A stretch of 64,000 bases of DNA from the NCBI RefSeq assembly GCF_963662555.1, contig NZ_OY759719.1, positions 1,012,985 through 1,076,984 of the forward strand. The letters are read 5' to 3'. Below the pieces are notes generated by a model. The model did not search any database. It saw only the letters and a list, made by a program, of their open reading frames with translations, and was not told the DNA's origin. Positions 7,799 to 17,119 of the stretch are shown piece by piece. The position numbers were made by a program, and so were the translations under genes. The DNA is from Thiomicrorhabdus sp. (GTDB lineage: Bacteria > Pseudomonadota > Gammaproteobacteria > Thiomicrospirales > Thiomicrospiraceae). The first letter of the stretch is position 1. Each line of letters begins with the position of its first letter.

Positions 7799-10700
7799 TT
7801 AGTTGATTTGATTTTGCATGAATTTATGTAGCTCATTTGCAGGTATAGGTTTGCTATAAAAATAGCCTTGGGCTTCATCGCAACCAAAAGCATACAGTAG
7901 TTGTTGTTGGATTTTTTCTTCTACCCCTTCGGCAATGGTATTAATGTGCAGTGCATGAGCCATTTCAATGGTGGCACGTACAATGGCTGAATCCACATCA
8001 TTTGGGTCTGAAATATCATCCACAAACGATTTATCAATTTTAAGGCGGTTTACCGGGAACTGCTTAAGATAAGCGAGAGATGAATAACCTGTACCAAAAT
8101 CATCAATGGCAATTTTAATACCCAGCTCAGTTAATTTATTGAGTTTTAGAATCGTTTCATTGATATCGGTCATTAATAGGCTTTCAGTTATTTCAAATTC
8201 AAGTTTACTGGCAGGATAACTGGTCTGTTTAAGTAAGGCAGCCACATTATTCACAAGATTAGTGTCATTAAATTGTACTGCAGACAAGTTAACAGACATG
8301 GTCAGGTTAGGGTTGTATTGATGCATTTCTTGGGCTTGATTAATAGACTCTTCAATTACCCAAGCACCTACTTGAGTGATTAAACCTGTTTCTTCAAGAA
8401 TAGGGATAAAGTCATTTGGTGGTATAAGGCCTTTTTGTTTGTTTTGCCAGCGTATTAGTGACTCAAAACCAATAACATCGTTTGTTAGCAAAGAAAACTG
8501 GGGTTGGTAGTGCAAAACGAATTCTTGATTATGTAGTGCTGTTCGTAAATCAGTTTCTAAAGTAAGACGGTTTTGAGCCTGTATTTGCATATTAGCTTCA
8601 AAGAATTGAACCGAGGATACAGAGCTTTGCTTAGCGCGGTGAAGTGCTGTATTTGCCTCTTGCAATAAGGTTTCTGGGGTTTGTGTACTTTTTGAATGGT
8701 TTGTAAATAAAGTGACACCAATAGAGATATCAATTACTACTTGGTTGTTTTGAATAATAAAAGGTTGCGTTAGATTGTGTTGTAATTGGCTAGCGATATG
8801 ACCCGCTTCAATAGTCGAATCTTCAAGTTCATCTATATCCGTTAAACATAATAATGCAAACTCATCACTTCCAATGCGGGCAACGGTTAAATTAAAGATG
8901 TTTTCGAGCTTGAGATTTTTAAGGCGTTCAGCTACTTGTATTAAAAGTTGATCTCCTGCCGTATGTCCTAAAGATTCATTAAACAGTTTGAAACGGTTAA
9001 TGTTAATTAAGAATAAAAAACTGTAATTAGAGTTATGTTGCCCAATTTGTTGATCTAGTCGATCTATTAAAAGGCTACGGTTTGGCAGTTTGGTTAAGCT
9101 GTCATGGTTATTTAAATAATGTATTTCTCTCTGCGACTCTTTATCTTTAGTTAAGTCCATTGAGTGTGAGATGTAATGAGTTACCTGGTTTTCATCATCA
9201 AATAATGTGCTAATACTTTGCCATGCAGGATAAAGGGTTCCATCTTTTTTACGGTTCCAAATCTCGCCTTGCCATTTGCCTGTTTTATTAAGGTTGGCCC
9301 ATAATTCCTTGTAAAAGGTAGCATCATGTAAGCCTGATTTTAAAATACTGGGCTTTTTACCTAAACATTCATCTAGAGAGAACCCTGTTAATTTGTTAAA
9401 TGCACGGTTGGCTCTAATAATAATATTGTTTGCGTCGGTAATCATAATGGCTTCATGGCTTTCAAAAGCAATGGCAGAAATCGCTAAATCTTGTTGTCGT
9501 TGTATTTGTTCATTTTCAAGTTTTATCTTTTCTAAAGCGGTTCCTAAATCACTTGCTAATTGCTCAAGCAAGGTATTGATTTCATCGTTGAAAAAGTTGG
9601 TTTTTTTAGTGTAGGTAATGAAAAAGCCAAGCACTTTGTCATCATGCAATATGGGTAGGGTGGCACTGCCTTTAATATCCCAGGTGGATGCGAGTTCGGC
9701 CCAGGAGCTATTGAGTAACCGAGTTTGGAAGTCATTAGTAATCACAGGAGCTTTTTTTCTATAAGATTCAGCAATAGTACCGTTAATTTTATTATCAGTA
9801 ACGGGTACCTGGAATGACATAATGATATCTTGGCCTTCACCTGCAGCAGTAATAGCCTTCACGAATCCAGATTCATCCACCAGGCCTATCCAGCAGCTAT
9901 CTAAACTAGCCTCAGTATGCGTAATGTCGCAAACAGCCTGAAATAGAGCTCGTTTTTCGTGAATATTCGCTGTGGCACGGTTTAATTTTATGAGTGTAGT
10001 AAATAATCCCTGTTGTTGGGATAGTTTTTTGACGGCAAGAGAGGATTGTTTGTTTTGTTTGTATAAGGCTCGATAACTTATTGATATAAAGGCTAATAGC
10101 AGTAAAGACAAGAAAATAAGAATGAAATAAAAAATGTTGTTTTTAGATATGGCTTGAGCAACTTGCTGTTCAACATTAAGGTAAAACTGCTGCAGATCTT
10201 TGTTTAAAGATAGGTTTTGTATTTGATTGAAAATAGCGTCTTCTTGAGATAAGTATTTAGTGAGAGAGTCATTGTGCTGAATAAATGCCTTACAAGAATC
10301 CTGAAGCCCATTTTCAATGATCTGGTGATTGATGTTTTTTAAATCATAAGAAGCTTGTCTATTTGCTCGTTTATTAAAGTTTAATACTTGAATAATGGCT
10401 TCTTGAATGACTTTAAAACTAGCTTTTTTATCTACCGAATTGAGCTTATTAATATTTTTGGTACATTCTGCAAATGCAGCAGGTAAATAGTTAATAGAAA
10501 TTTGTTTGATTGCGTGAGCTGTTTTAAAAGATTCTATTAATGCTTGTTGTTGTTTAGTTTTAACAATGAGTTTATTGAGTTGGTTTGCTAGCTCGTGGTT
10601 TGTTTTTATTGCTAATGTATCTGAGAGTTTGGCTAAAGTTTTGTTTAGCTGTTGTGCTTGTCTGTTAATATCGTCAAAGTGTTTGATTTCTTTGCTTTTG

Positions 10701-10936
10701 CTTAACGCTATGATCTCAATAATATTGCTTTGTAAGATGTTTAAATAGTAAGTGTTTTGAGTTATTTGGGCACTTTCTTGAATAAGAGGGTTGTGAGTTT
10801 TTGCATAGATAATAACAATACACAATAAGCTGAATACAAAGAAGCTGCTCTTTATAAAATGCGTTTTAACAAAGGTGCTGGCTTTATTAAAAAAACCGCT
10901 ATTTTGTTTGTTGGGTTGTGTTGAAGTGTTATTCAT
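7799..10936 (-). CDS. Membrane sensor with GAF, PAS, GGDEF and EAL domains
   Basis: A 1045-residue c-di-GMP signalling protein. Two transmembrane helices (about 29-46 and 268-288) enclose an all-helical extracytoplasmic region of about 220 residues, probably a ligand sensor. Then come GAF (about 320-470), PAS (about 478-600, ITDANNIIIRANRAFNKLTG), GGDEF (about 620-785) and EAL (about 795-1040). The cyclase signature is GSDEF instead of GGDEF and has no RxxD inhibitory site. The EAL signature is FESLIRW, but the DDFGTGYSSL metal motif is intact. The phosphodiesterase is therefore probably active; cyclase activity is uncertain. It starts 24 bp upstream of the CobW-like gene on the same strand. 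Confidence 0.9.
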   Translation of the reverse strand: MNNTSTQPNKQNSGFFNKASTFVKTHFIKSSFFVFSLLCIVIIYAKTHNPLIQESAQITQNTYYLNILQSNIIEIIALSKSKEIKHFDDINRQAQQLNKTLAKLSDTLAIKTNHELANQLNKLIVKTKQQQALIESFKTAHAIKQISINYLPAAFAECTKNINKLNSVDKKASFKVIQEAIIQVLNFNKRANRQASYDLKNINHQIIENGLQDSCKAFIQHNDSLTKYLSQEDAIFNQIQNLSLNKDLQQFYLNVEQQVAQAISKNNIFYFILIFLSLLLLAFISISYRALYKQNKQSSLAVKKLSQQQGLFTTLIKLNRATANIHEKRALFQAVCDITHTEASLDSCWIGLVDESGFVKAITAAGEGQDIIMSFQVPVTDNKINGTIAESYRKKAPVITNDFQTRLLNSSWAELASTWDIKGSATLPILHDDKVLGFFITYTKKTNFFNDEINTLLEQLASDLGTALEKIKLENEQIQRQQDLAISAIAFESHEAIMITDANNIIIRANRAFNKLTGFSLDECLGKKPSILKSGLHDATFYKELWANLNKTGKWQGEIWNRKKDGTLYPAWQSISTLFDDENQVTHYISHSMDLTKDKESQREIHYLNNHDSLTKLPNRSLLIDRLDQQIGQHNSNYSFLFLININRFKLFNESLGHTAGDQLLIQVAERLKNLKLENIFNLTVARIGSDEFALLCLTDIDELEDSTIEAGHIASQLQHNLTQPFIIQNNQVVIDISIGVTLFTNHSKSTQTPETLLQEANTALHRAKQSSVSSVQFFEANMQIQAQNRLTLETDLRTALHNQEFVLHYQPQFSLLTNDVIGFESLIRWQNKQKGLIPPNDFIPILEETGLITQVGAWVIEESINQAQEMHQYNPNLTMSVNLSAVQFNDTNLVNNVAALLKQTSYPASKLEFEITESLLMTDINETILKLNKLTELGIKIAIDDFGTGYSSLAYLKQFPVNRLKIDKSFVDDISDPNDVDSAIVRATIEMAHALHINTIAEGVEEKIQQQLLYAFGCDEAQGYFYSKPIPANELHKFMQNQIN

Positions 10937-11022
10937 TTATGTTGGTTAAACCTAATATTTTAATATTTAATATTTAATGTTTTTGAATAAGGCTAAATTG
11001 GCTTTAGCTAAATTTAATAAAA

Positions 11023-12054
11023 CTAAAGAGGTTGGCCATGATATTCGCCAGTTAAACTATTTAAAAAAGCCGTAATCTTGTTAACATCTTCTGTAGAAAG
11101 CTCAGTGCCTAATTGAAGTTTTGCCATTTTAGCAACCGCTGCTTCTAGCGTTTTTGTTGAACCGTCATGAAAGTAAGGGGCGGTTAAAGCAATGTTACGC
11201 AAAGTTGGAACTTTATAAACAATTTTATCTGTTGGCGTATCTATAACGTCAAAGTTGCCATCTATTTTAGGGTCTGTTTGATTTGAAAGATTATTAAATA
11301 ACCCTATTTTTTGAAACATATTGCCTCCCATATTGATGCCTTGGTGGCATGAAATGCAACCGATAGTTTTAAAGAGGCGATACCCCTCTAACTCATAGGT
11401 GTTAAGTGCAAAATTATCACCTTTCAAATACAGATCAAAACGCGAATTTGGCGTAATCAGAGATTGGCTGTATTCACTAAGCGCATCTAATAGATCATGT
11501 GATTCTATTGGAAGGTTATATTGGTTTTTAAATAGTAATAAGTACTCTTTAGAGTTGTTGAGATAATTTAGTAGTTTGTTCCAGTCGGTATTACCCATTT
11601 GATCTTCTGCAAAAAGAGAATTATTAATCTGTTCTGTAAAGTTGGCAGTGCGACCATCCCAAAAAAAATTAAAGTTATAAACTGCATTAAAAATGGTTGG
11701 GGTATTCAGGTGAGTTAAATGGTGATTTGCTCCTAATGATAGAGCTTTTTGATCTGCTCCACCAAGGGTTAAGTTGTGGCAAGAAGCACATGAAACACTG
11801 CTGTCATTAGAAAGTTTTGGATCATTAAATAGTTTTTTCCCCAGTAGCACTTTTTGCATATCGATATTACTGTTTTCAGAAATAGGTTGAATGGCTTCCG
11901 AGTTAGAAAACGATTTTTCAAGCAAGAGTGTTTTTAATTCATGGGTCGATTTTTCAAGATTTAGGGGGCTGGCTTGAATTTGTGTATAAAAAATTAAACT
12001 GATAAAAGCGGCTAAAAAAAACAGAGCTATATAGATATATTTTGTATTATTCAT
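11023..12054 (-). CDS. Dihaem cytochrome c peroxidase (CcpA/MauG family)
   Basis: A 343-residue periplasmic protein with an N-terminal hydrophobic signal or anchor (about 7-25) and two c-type haem sites, CASCH (89-93) and CISCH (233-237). The conserved NTPTIFNAVYN, FWDGR and PTLRNIALTAPYFHDGS motifs are those of bacterial dihaem peroxidases, which reduce hydrogen peroxide with electrons from small cytochromes. Some relatives (MauG) oxidise proteins instead; the sequence alone does not separate the two. It lies between two c-di-GMP genes on the same strand. Confidence 0.9.
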   Translation of the reverse strand: MNNTKYIYIALFFLAAFISLIFYTQIQASPLNLEKSTHELKTLLLEKSFSNSEAIQPISENSNIDMQKVLLGKKLFNDPKLSNDSSVSCASCHNLTLGGADQKALSLGANHHLTHLNTPTIFNAVYNFNFFWDGRTANFTEQINNSLFAEDQMGNTDWNKLLNYLNNSKEYLLLFKNQYNLPIESHDLLDALSEYSQSLITPNSRFDLYLKGDNFALNTYELEGYRLFKTIGCISCHQGINMGGNMFQKIGLFNNLSNQTDPKIDGNFDVIDTPTDKIVYKVPTLRNIALTAPYFHDGSTKTLEAAVAKMAKLQLGTELSTEDVNKITAFLNSLTGEYHGQPL

Positions 12055-12143
12055 TTTATAGAATTCCAGCTTTGTAACTGGCTAGGCTATATACAAACAT
12101 CTTAATAAGCCTTAGGTATAAGCTTTAAAGCTATTGCTGTTAA

Positions 12144-13181
12144 TTAGCATATTTTATTTCGGCCACTATTTTTAGCTTGGTAGAGTGCTTTATCGGCACG
12201 GTCAATTAATTTTTCTAAATTCTCGCCCCTTTCATAGATAGAAACTCCTACAGAAATGGTTAAAGAAAGTGTTTTTTCACTGTTTTTGACTTTTAAGCGA
12301 TTACACTCCACTTTTTGTCGTAGATTTTCAGCGACCCTAAAAGCATTTTCATAGTTTGTTTGAGGCAATAAAATTACAAACTCTTCGCCACCAATGCGTG
12401 CAATAGAATCTTTACCTTTGGTTTCTGCATTAAGTTGTTTGGCAAGGTATCTTAAAACGCTGTCGCCAATTAAATGACCATATTCATCGTTAATGTTTTT
12501 AAAGTAATCAATATCTACTAGTAATAAAGCAAAGCTGTAATCTTCAGTATCTGCTGAAAGTGCTAAATTTTTAATGATTTCGTTAAATCCACGACGATTA
12601 GGTATGCCTGTTAACTCATCGGTATTAGCTACTTTATGGGCTTTTTCTAATTCATTTTTTAATTGGGTAATTTCAGTTGCAGAATGCGACACTTGAGTTT
12701 TTAAACGATTAGTATCATCAAAAATTGAATGTATTTTTGGCATAACTCGTTCATTAAGACAAGTCTTAACTTCACCTGGTAATTCAAACTTTGACAACTC
12801 TGCAATCTCGAGGGCCACGAACTCTTCGTTAGCCTTGCTTTTTTCAAGCCAGAATTCTAACTCTTCAAGAAGGTCGATTAGCAGATTTTGAACTTTTTCA
12901 GTTGGTAGGTATTGGTACAGAAGCTGAGAAATATATTCTATAAACAAACTCTCAGCAGAGTCAGAGTAAGTTTTGTTTTGTATTTCTTGAAGAATTTTTG
13001 TAGCAATAGTACTGTCTATTTCACTTAATGCTTCAAATAATAGTGTGAAATGAATTGGGTTGGGGCTTAGCTTTAGATCTTTAACCTTAGACAGAGTTTT
13101 TAATGCAACCTCATCATTAGACAAGCCATTTTCTAATCTGTCGTAACGTTTTGTAATTTTATGAATGGCTTTTTGCGACAT
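12144..13181 (-). CDS. Diguanylate cyclase (GGDEF)
   Basis: A 345-residue soluble protein. Residues 1-180 are predicted helical and resemble no named sensor that I recognise, ending in a coiled coil (about 160-185). The GGDEF domain follows (about 185-345), with DELTGIPNRRGF, DIDYFKNINDEYGH and an intact active-site GGEEF at 264-268. The product-inhibition site five residues before it is KxxD instead of RxxD, so feedback inhibition may be weak. It should make c-di-GMP from two GTP. Confidence 0.88.
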   Translation of the reverse strand: MSQKAIHKITKRYDRLENGLSNDEVALKTLSKVKDLKLSPNPIHFTLLFEALSEIDSTIATKILQEIQNKTYSDSAESLFIEYISQLLYQYLPTEKVQNLLIDLLEELEFWLEKSKANEEFVALEIAELSKFELPGEVKTCLNERVMPKIHSIFDDTNRLKTQVSHSATEITQLKNELEKAHKVANTDELTGIPNRRGFNEIIKNLALSADTEDYSFALLLVDIDYFKNINDEYGHLIGDSVLRYLAKQLNAETKGKDSIARIGGEEFVILLPQTNYENAFRVAENLRQKVECNRLKVKNSEKTLSLTISVGVSIYERGENLEKLIDRADKALYQAKNSGRNKIC

Positions 13182-13524
13182 AAGAATTCTTTTAAGGATT
13201 TTAAGTAAGTATGACGTGAAAGGTACATCTTATTTTTGAGGTTTTCAATCTTAAAAGCAAGTGTTTTTACCGCTCATGCTAATAAGAATTCACTATCAAT
13301 GGATAAGTAATGGTATAAAAATGTTTTAAGTTAGATAGTAAGTGACTGGTGAAGTGGTTGGGGCCTAAGAATATTAACAGGTTTAATATTCAAAAATTTA
13401 TGTTAAAGGGTATTGATAATAAGCAGCTTCTTAACTTAATTAGAATAGTAAACGTTATATTAACTAATCTAGTGCAATTAAGAGCTGCTGTATAGTGTTG
13501 TATTGCTTTGATTGCTACAAATTA
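13182..13524. other. Gene-free spacer
   Basis: No gene, repeat or terminator that I can support. It lies between two leftward genes, so the promoter of the diguanylate cyclase gene is probably in it. Confidence 0.4.
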
Positions 13525-13725
13525 TTAGTCACGTTTAACTGTCTCATGAAGAGGGCATGTTTGAATGCCTAATAATGTATAAAGAGGGCACCATTTTAGA
13601 AGCCCTGTTACCAATGGAATAATACCAATATAACCCCAAAGCCCGATAGTTCCTGAGAAAGCAAGAGCAATTAAAGCAATACCAATAATTATGCGAATAA
13701 TTCTATCTAATGTGCCAACGTTCAT
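13525..13725 (-). CDS. Small DUF2892 (YgaP-type) inner membrane protein
   Basis: A 66-residue protein with the DUF2892 pattern: an N-terminal MNVGTLDRIIRIIIGI, two hydrophobic segments (about 10-27 and 30-45), then CPLYTLLGIQTCP. The two cysteines near the C-terminus are conserved in the family. Such domains occur alone or fused to rhodanese domains (YgaP), hinting at sulfur chemistry, but the free-standing form has no established function. It has a good ribosome binding site (AGGAGCTC about 5 bp before the start). Confidence 0.85.
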   Translation of the reverse strand: MNVGTLDRIIRIIIGIALIALAFSGTIGLWGYIGIIPLVTGLLKWCPLYTLLGIQTCPLHETVKRD

Positions 13726-14002
13726 AATGAGCTCCTAATTGTGTATATTTGATTTATGTGTATTTAAGTTTATGGAATTTTGTATGTAAGTCATTAGTTG
13801 CCATTTAATAAGCAAGGTTTAATGGTCTCAATCAATAAAAATATTGTCAATCCTTAACATACAATACTGTGATGATAATTAAGTATGTTTGATTAAGATT
13901 GAGTTAAAAATTTTCATAACGAAGTTGTTTAAACAAATCGACTAAACAACCTTATTATAAAGTACATCACTAAATACACCAAAGCCCAGTAATGGAGAAA
14001 AG

Positions 14003-14368
14003 ATGGAAGAGCATACAGAAAAACTGCCTGGAGAAGCCTATTCAAAAAATATCCGTGCTCGTTTTTGGATCACTGGTAACCATTCTGGCTACATTGGCAT
14101 TGGTCGAATTGAGTTGTTAGAAAACATAGAGCAATATGGCTCAATCAGTCAAGCAGCTAAAAATATGGGGATGTCATACAAAAAAGCATGGAAACTTATT
14201 GAGGAGCTTAATCATATGTATGATGAGCCTTTAATTGTAAAAGTAAAAGGCGGTAAAGCAGGAGGCGGTAGCGAGCTAACAACAAAGGGTAAGCAATTAA
14301 TAAAAGACTTTAAGAGAATAGAAACTAAACTATCACAGTTTTTACAAGAGTTATCCAATGGGCTTTAA
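14003..14368 (+). CDS. ModE-type winged-helix regulator, DNA-binding domain only
   Basis: A 121-residue protein matching the N-terminal domain of ModE: ARFWITGNHSGYIGIGRIELLENIEQYGSISQAA, then the recognition helix MSYKKAWKLIEELN and the wing KGGKAGGGSELTTKG. The C-terminal Mop/TOBE domains that bind molybdate in full ModE are absent. It could still dimerise and bind DNA, with another way of sensing. The start has GGAG 7 bp upstream. No molybdate transport genes are in the window; the nearest downstream gene is the TorF-like porin, a possible target. Confidence 0.82.
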   Translation: MEEHTEKLPGEAYSKNIRARFWITGNHSGYIGIGRIELLENIEQYGSISQAAKNMGMSYKKAWKLIEELNHMYDEPLIVKVKGGKAGGGSELTTKGKQLIKDFKRIETKLSQFLQELSNGL

Positions 14369-14541
14369 CCATTTTGGTGCTCTTAAGTTTAAAAACGGTG
14401 CATAGAGTTTGTCATGATTGGTTCATAAAATTTTAATAAAATATTTAACATGTTGATTTAAAAGAATTATTTAAGGTTGGCACTTTAATAGTTAAAGGGT
14501 TTGTGAATTTAATTTGTAAATACTTCTTGTTGGAGAGAAAA

Positions 14542-15225
14542 ATGAAAAAAACATTCCCATTAAAATCACTAGCTCTTTCTTTAGCTGTTGCAGGAGCTGC
14601 ATCAGTATCAATGGTTCCAGCTGCAGCGCAAGCAGGCGTTTCTGCAAATGCAGGTTTAGTTTCAACATACGTGTTCCGTGGTGTTTTGCAAACGGCAACT
14701 GAAAAAGCAACAGCTTCTGCTGGGCTTGATTATGAGCATGATTCAGGTTTCTATGTTGGAACGTGGGCTTCATCTTTAGATGATTCTTCAAATCTTGAAT
14801 ATGATTTGTATGGTGGTTGGTCTGGTACGGTTTCAGATATTGATTTAGGTTTGGGTGCAACTGGATATTATTATACTGGTAAGTTTGGTACTGGTGATGC
14901 TGAAAAGTTTGAAGAGTTTAATTTCTCAGCAGGCTATGGTCCTATCTCAATTGCTTATGATAATGGTACAACAGGTATCAAAGGTGGTTCAGATACTTGG
15001 TATACTCACAAAGCAATCTCTGGAACATATGCTGGTTTTACAGGTACTTACGGCCTTAATGAAGCAGAAGCTTCAAAAGATATAACGTATGTACAGTTGG
15101 ACTATGGTTTTGAAATTGCAAAAAGTTTTGATGGAACAGTGTCATACATTAAGTCGATGGAAGATGGAAGTGATGATGCAGATTATTTAATCTTAGGTGT
15201 TACGAAATCATTTGATATTATGTAA
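14542..15225 (+). CDS. TorF-family putative outer-membrane porin
   Basis: About 227 residues: a signal peptide (MKKTFPLKSLALSLAVAGA, cleaved near AAAQA-GVS), then alternating Gly/aromatic beta strands starting SANAGLVSTYVFRG, the hallmark of the TIGR02001/TorF putative porin family. The ending ILGVTKSFDIM is a typical barrel C-terminus, although the last residue is Met instead of Phe. GGAGAG 4-9 bases before the ATG fixes the start. The substrate is unknown. Confidence 0.8.
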   Translation: MKKTFPLKSLALSLAVAGAASVSMVPAAAQAGVSANAGLVSTYVFRGVLQTATEKATASAGLDYEHDSGFYVGTWASSLDDSSNLEYDLYGGWSGTVSDIDLGLGATGYYYTGKFGTGDAEKFEEFNFSAGYGPISIAYDNGTTGIKGGSDTWYTHKAISGTYAGFTGTYGLNEAEASKDITYVQLDYGFEIAKSFDGTVSYIKSMEDGSDDADYLILGVTKSFDIM

Positions 15226-15259
15226 TTATTAAATTACAAAAAAAATTAGTTAAAGCCTT

Positions 15260-15292
15260 AAAAGCCAGTTGGTGTTAAATCAACTGGCTTTT
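15260..15292 (+). terminator. Terminator after the TorF-like gene
   Basis: A perfect 12-bp stem AAAAGCCAGTTG / CAACTGGCTTTT, ending in a T-run. It is symmetrical enough to work in both directions. Confidence 0.85.
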
Positions 15293-15314
15293 TTGCTGTT
15301 TTGGATTTAAAACT

Positions 15315-15326
15315 ACCAGGCCTGGT
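15315..15326. repeat. Iterated palindrome, exact copy 4
   Basis: Between the TorF-like terminator and the rplM promoter. Confidence 0.95.
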
Positions 15327-15365
15327 AAATGATTAAAATTAAATAGATTTTATTTGTAATTACAT

Positions 15366-15394
15366 TTGAAAATAAAACTAAAATCTAATATAAT
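15366..15394 (+). promoter_or_regulatory. Sigma-70 promoter of rplM-rpsI
   Basis: -35 TTGAAA (15366-15371), a 17-bp spacer and a perfect -10 TATAAT (15389-15394). It lies about 120 bp upstream of rplM, leaving a leader long enough for regulation by the ribosomal proteins. Confidence 0.75.
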
Positions 15395-15514
15395 TCCGCG
15401 TCTGTTAATCCTTCCCCCTTATTGCCCGTTAAACAGTAAGTTGATTTGGTTTAACAAATTTTAAATTGTTGAACCAAATCTTGGATTTGGATTATTTATT
15501 TGTAGGAACAAATT

Positions 15515-15943
15515 ATGAAAACATTTGTTGCAAAACCAGCTGAAATTAAACGCGACTGGTATATTGTAGATGCAGAAAACAAGACTTTAGGTCGTTTAGC
15601 TGCAGAGATTGCTTTACGTTTACGTGGTAAGCACAAGCCAGAATATACACCTCATGCAGATTGTGGTGACTATATTGTTGTTGTTAACGCAGAAAAAGTT
15701 GCTGTTACAGGTAACAAGCGTAAAGATAAAATGTACCATCACCACACTGGGTTTATTGGTCATTTAAAATCAACTAACTTTGAAAAGTTAATTGACAAAG
15801 CGCCAAACCGTCCGCTTGAATTTGCGGTAAAAGGGATGTTGCCAAAAGGTCCATTAGGACGCGCAATGTTTAAAAAGCTAAAAGTATATGCTGGTACAGA
15901 ACATCCGCATACTGCTCAGCAGCCAAAAAATCTAGACGTGTAA
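15515..15943 (+). CDS. rplM: 50S ribosomal protein L13
   Basis: 142 residues, full length. [21 protein letters not shown] at the start, [23 protein letters not shown] and the [20 protein letters not shown] region are diagnostic of bacterial L13, an early-assembly large-subunit protein. It is followed 15 bp later by rpsI, the universal partner. Confidence 0.98.
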   Translation: MKTFVAKPAEIKRDWYIVDAENKTLGRLAAEIALRLRGKHKPEYTPHADCGDYIVVVNAEKVAVTGNKRKDKMYHHHTGFIGHLKSTNFEKLIDKAPNRPLEFAVKGMLPKGPLGRAMFKKLKVYAGTEHPHTAQQPKNLDV

Positions 15944-15958
15944 TAAAGGAATATTAAA

Positions 15959-16351
15959 ATGGCAACAGAACAATACTACGGAACAGGTCGTCGTAAAAGC
16001 TCAGTAGCTCGCGTATTCTTAAAAGCGGGTTCTGGTAAGATGACAGTAAACGGTCGTGATATCAATGAGTATTTTGCTCGTGAAACAGACTTAATGGTTA
16101 TTAACCAATCTTTAGAAGCAACAGAAAATGTAGATAAGTTTGACGCTTATATCACTGTTTCTGGTGGTGGTACAACTGGTCAAGCTGGTGCTGTACGTCA
16201 CGGTCTTGCTCGTGCACTTGTTGCATATGAAGAAGGAAATCGTCCTGCTCTACGTGCACGTGGTCTTCTTACTCGTGATGCTCGTCAAGTTGAACGTAAG
16301 AAAGTCGGTCTTCGTAAAGCACGTCGTCGCCCTCAGTTCTCAAAACGTTAA
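15959..16351 (+). CDS. rpsI: 30S ribosomal protein S9
   Basis: 130 residues: [21 protein letters not shown] at the N-terminus and the basic tail [11 protein letters not shown], whose final Lys-Arg reaches the P-site tRNA in the ribosome. It is co-transcribed with rplM and followed by a strong terminator. Confidence 0.98.
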   Translation: MATEQYYGTGRRKSSVARVFLKAGSGKMTVNGRDINEYFARETDLMVINQSLEATENVDKFDAYITVSGGGTTGQAGAVRHGLARALVAYEEGNRPALRARGLLTRDARQVERKKVGLRKARRRPQFSKR

Positions 16352-16397
16352 TATATACAAAATATATTTTATATATTTACATATTGCATTTTGGTTC

Positions 16398-16432
16398 AAA
16401 AAACCCGCCTGGTTCGCCAGAGCGGGTTTTTT
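16398..16432 (+). terminator. Strong terminator after rpsI
   Basis: Stem AAAAAACCCGC / GCGGGTTTTTT continues into CTGG-TTCG-CCAG, giving an almost fully paired hairpin with a TTCG tetraloop and one unpaired A, followed by T's. Confidence 0.93.
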
Positions 16433-16558
16433 TATGTCTGCTTAAAAGTAAATATTAACCACGAGGGCACGGTGATTAAAAAGAAGGGTTGAAGAACTCG
16501 GTTGTAGAGACGAGAACGTAGCGAAGCAATTTATAAGGTATATACGGCTATAAACACT

Positions 16559-16570
16559 ACCAGGCCTGGT
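16559..16570. repeat. Iterated palindrome, exact copy 5
   Basis: Start of tandem unit 1 in the spacer before the porin. Confidence 0.95.
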
Positions 16571-16728
16571 AAAGTTAAAAACTTCGTGACTTCATGGTAA
16601 AAAAACTAAACGTCATTCCCAGGCTTGACCAGGGAATCTAAAACAGCAAAAAGAGATTATCGGGTCAAGCCCGATAATGACGACGGTGCTTGGTTTATTA
16701 ACTTAAGGTTTGAGAAAATAAAATTTAT

Positions 16729-16740
16729 TAGGCCTGGTAG
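16729..16740. repeat. Iterated palindrome, degenerate copy
   Basis: ATTAGGCCTGGTAG region at the start of tandem unit 2; the left half is changed. Confidence 0.7.
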
Positions 16741-16882
16741 TATTTAAAAAAACTTCGTCTCTTCGTGGTTCAAAAAAACAAACATCATTTCCTGGTATAA
16801 GAAACCGTCATTCCCTGGTTTGACCAGGGAATCTTAAACGGCAAAAAGAGATTATCGGGTCAAGCTCGATAATGAAGGTAGG

Positions 16883-16894
16883 ACCAGGCCTGGT
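16883..16894. repeat. Iterated palindrome, exact copy 6
   Basis: Start of tandem unit 3 in the same spacer. Confidence 0.95.
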
Positions 16895-17038
16895 AAATTT
16901 TAGAAAAGCTTCACATTTTCGCACCTTTGTGGTTAATGCATGTTTTTATGTCTTCGTGTTTAAAAATGTACTGCTGTTAAAGCGGTGTTGCAAAAAAACA
17001 ACACAAAAAAACTTTGTGGTTTTTTTTATAACTTGGGG

Positions 17039-17067
17039 TTGCACACAAAAGTTTTATTCCATATAGT
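17039..17067 (+). promoter_or_regulatory. Promoter of the porin gene
   Basis: -35 TTGCAC (17039-17044), a 17-bp spacer and -10 TATAGT (17062-17067), about 50 bp before the porin ATG. Confidence 0.6.
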
Positions 17068-17119
17068 GCATCACAAGCCTGCAAGCGTAGGCAGTTTTAA
17101 CTAATTTAAGGATTTTCAA

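Larger units (their letters stand above)
16445..17035. repeat. Repeat-rich spacer of tandem imperfect units
   Basis: No gene. Three units of about 157-168 bp begin at 16558, 16726 and 16883. Each begins with the iterated palindrome (the middle one degenerate) and continues with an ACTTCG-rich stretch. The first two units then carry an ATTCCC...GGGAAT hairpin (about 16616-16638, 16811-16834) and a TTATCGGGTC...CCCGATAA hairpin (about 16655-16680, 16850-16874). The third unit is cut short. The same TTATCGGG hairpin occurs once near 3442. Confidence 0.75.

Noticed and set aside
9393..9614. Antisense frames within the GGDEF/EAL gene
   Set aside because: They are shadows of a long, clearly coding frame on the other strand.
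16558..16900. CRISPR array
   Set aside because: Units are long (about 160 bp), imperfect and made of hairpins, with no regular short spacers and no cas genes.
16872..17066. 64-codon frame before the porin gene
   Set aside because: It runs through the tandem repeat unit and the porin promoter; composition is that of the repeats.
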